64,000 bases of DNA, taken from NCBI GenBank assembly GCA_029719485.1, contig CP120722.1, forward strand, positions 124,001-188,000, read 5' to 3'. Of this stretch, positions 63,016 to 64,000 are shown piece after piece. The position numbers and the translations under genes were made by a program. Source of the stretch: Kiritimatiellota bacterium B12222 (GTDB taxonomy: Bacteria; Verrucomicrobiota; Kiritimatiellia; SS1-B-03-39; UBA6053). Numbering within the stretch: position 1 is the first letter of the stretch; each line of letters opens with the position of its first letter. Below the pieces are notes generated by a model that saw only the letters and a list, made by a program, of their open reading frames with translations, did no database searches and had not been told where the DNA came from.

Positions 63016-64000
63016 TTATTCAGCAGTCATGAATTCTTCCAACTGCCACACCCGCACATAATCAATCACGAAATCCGCCGGCAACTGCCCATCTTCAGGT
63101 ACTTTCTCATTGTCCCAACCTCCGAGGGGCATGGTGTAGAGAATGAACGACTGAATCGTACTAATCCGCTCGTGCTCCCAGCGCGCCACTTCTGTACCGT
63201 TGCAGTAATACACCATCAATCCAGGCAACCACAGCAATCCAGAGGTCACATACCCCTCTTCATCAGGATAGAAGTACACTGTCGTACCTGTCGATTTATG
63301 CTCCTTGCCATAGCCATCCCAATGCAAAGCAGTGGTGTAACGATACGGCCCCCAACGGGTGAGATGCTCCATAATATCAAACTCCATCGCATCCTTACGA
63401 ATGTCGGAACGCTTCCATTGCTCCCCAAACTCAACCCCACGATCCGGCATCAACCAAAAGGCCGGCCACATCGCGGCCGCAGTCGGCAACTTCATCCGAC
63501 TTTCAAAGTAGCCATATTTCTGTGTCCACTTGCCATAGGTCCGCAACACCCCTCCCTGATAATCAGATGATGTACTTGCAGGATCATCATTGTGAAACCC
63601 GGTCTTTTTCTCCATGCGGATGGTCGCAGTCCCACCGTCAACAAGGACATTGTCACGACTCCAATGCGTGAGCTTACTATTTCCCCACCAGTTGGGACCG
63701 GTCACATCCCAAATTTCATCATCGATGCGATCGCCATCAAATTCATCGGCCATGGTCATTACCCAATCCCCGTCCACCGGCGGACGTTTCCCCACCCACT
63801 CCGGAAGCGGACGGTGGCTCGCAATCGCCTGTACACTGTCGATTCTAATGCTGGCAGCTTCCTCACTACGAAAGCCCAGCACCATTTTCTCCGCTTTTTC
63901 ACTTCGAAACTTTGTCCCCCCCGACCCAGCCCGCTCAGCATGTTTTGTTAAATCTCCATCAGGCCCCAGCCATGAGCTTTTTGCTACATAAGGCACAATG
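63016..64000 (-). CDS. GH16-family glycoside hydrolase, C-terminal part (5' end outside window)
   Basis: The frame is open to the right edge, so the gene begins beyond it; 327 complete residues are visible. The first 65 look like the end of another domain. The GH16 jelly roll starts near WVMTMADEFDGDRID and has the catalytic E-x-D-x-x-E signature as MEFDIMEHL, followed by ALHWDGYGKEHKS and the final ADFVIDYVRVWQ. Members cleave beta-1,3 or beta-1,4 bonds in laminarin, agar, carrageenan or similar polymers; the subfamily cannot be settled here. Confidence 0.9.
   Translation of the reverse strand, partial: IVPYVAKSSWLGPDGDLTKHAERAGSGGTKFRSEKAEKMVLGFRSEEAASIRIDSVQAIASHRPLPEWVGKRPPVDGDWVMTMADEFDGDRIDDEIWDVTGPNWWGNSKLTHWSRDNVLVDGGTATIRMEKKTGFHNDDPASTSSDYQGGVLRTYGKWTQKYGYFESRMKLPTAAAMWPAFWLMPDRGVEFGEQWKRSDIRKDAMEFDIMEHLTRWGPYRYTTALHWDGYGKEHKSTGTTVYFYPDEEGYVTSGLLWLPGLMVYYCNGTEVARWEHERISTIQSFILYTMPLGGWDNEKVPEDGQLPADFVIDYVRVWQLEEFMTAE

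Overview
The window looks like a polysaccharide-degradation island from a Verrucomicrobiota bacterium, most likely a marine Opitutae-type lineage (inference from gene content only). The signs are two copies of the huge pseudopilin-like protein of the 'Verru_Chthon cassette', several PEP-CTERM-tailed secreted proteins, an SLA1-homology (SHD1) protein, H-X9-DG type pseudopilins, weak or absent Shine-Dalgarno sequences on many genes, and moderate G+C. No rRNA, tRNA, CRISPR array, transposase or phage gene was seen.

Layout. 1-7046: pentose catabolism, with the end of L-arabinose isomerase (araA), a polysaccharide deacetylase, an SHD1 secreted protein, and an AraC-type regulator divergent from xylAB. 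7173-20553: module A, which holds a PEP-CTERM beta-strand-repeat protein, a 4 x 175 bp tandem array, and a leftward cluster of Verru_Chthon A-like protein, its small partner, GH10 xylanase, sodium/solute symporter, polysaccharide lyase and LacI regulator. Three copies of a GTTTAC-NN-GTAAAC-type palindrome lie before its transcription units. 20579-31610: acetylesterase, lipoprotein, bile-acid-type symporter, a leftward operon of epimerase, NHL-type lipoprotein and CBM9-like/Cys-rich protein, and a GT-C membrane protein. 31916-50831: module B, which holds a second LacI regulator, a large clan GH-A-like protein, two GH30 enzymes, a second Verru_Chthon A-like/partner pair, three PEP-CTERM-type proteins and a CE7 acetyl-xylan esterase. 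Six copies of a different palindrome (TTTGGA-N6-TCCAAA) precede its genes. 50867-53264: CE2-type esterase and an alpha/alpha-toroid protein. 54197-61209: a 2102-residue secreted macroglobulin-like protein followed by ecotin, a likely protease-inhibitor pair. 61448-64000: pseudopilin, lipoprotein and the C-terminal part of a GH16 enzyme.

How it fits together. Secreted xylanase, GH30, esterase and lyase activities would release pentose oligomers from glucuronoarabinoxylan-like polymers. The symporter would import products, and AraA and XylAB would feed them to the pentose phosphate pathway. The striking point is that both LacI-linked modules have the same plan: regulator, glycoside hydrolase(s), giant pseudopilin-like protein plus small partner, and PEP-CTERM protein(s), each with its own operator sequence. 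This suggests a substrate-induced cell-surface apparatus deployed with each enzyme set, a candidate undescribed verrucomicrobial counterpart of Bacteroidota polysaccharide utilization loci. The assignment of each operator to its nearest LacI protein is inference.
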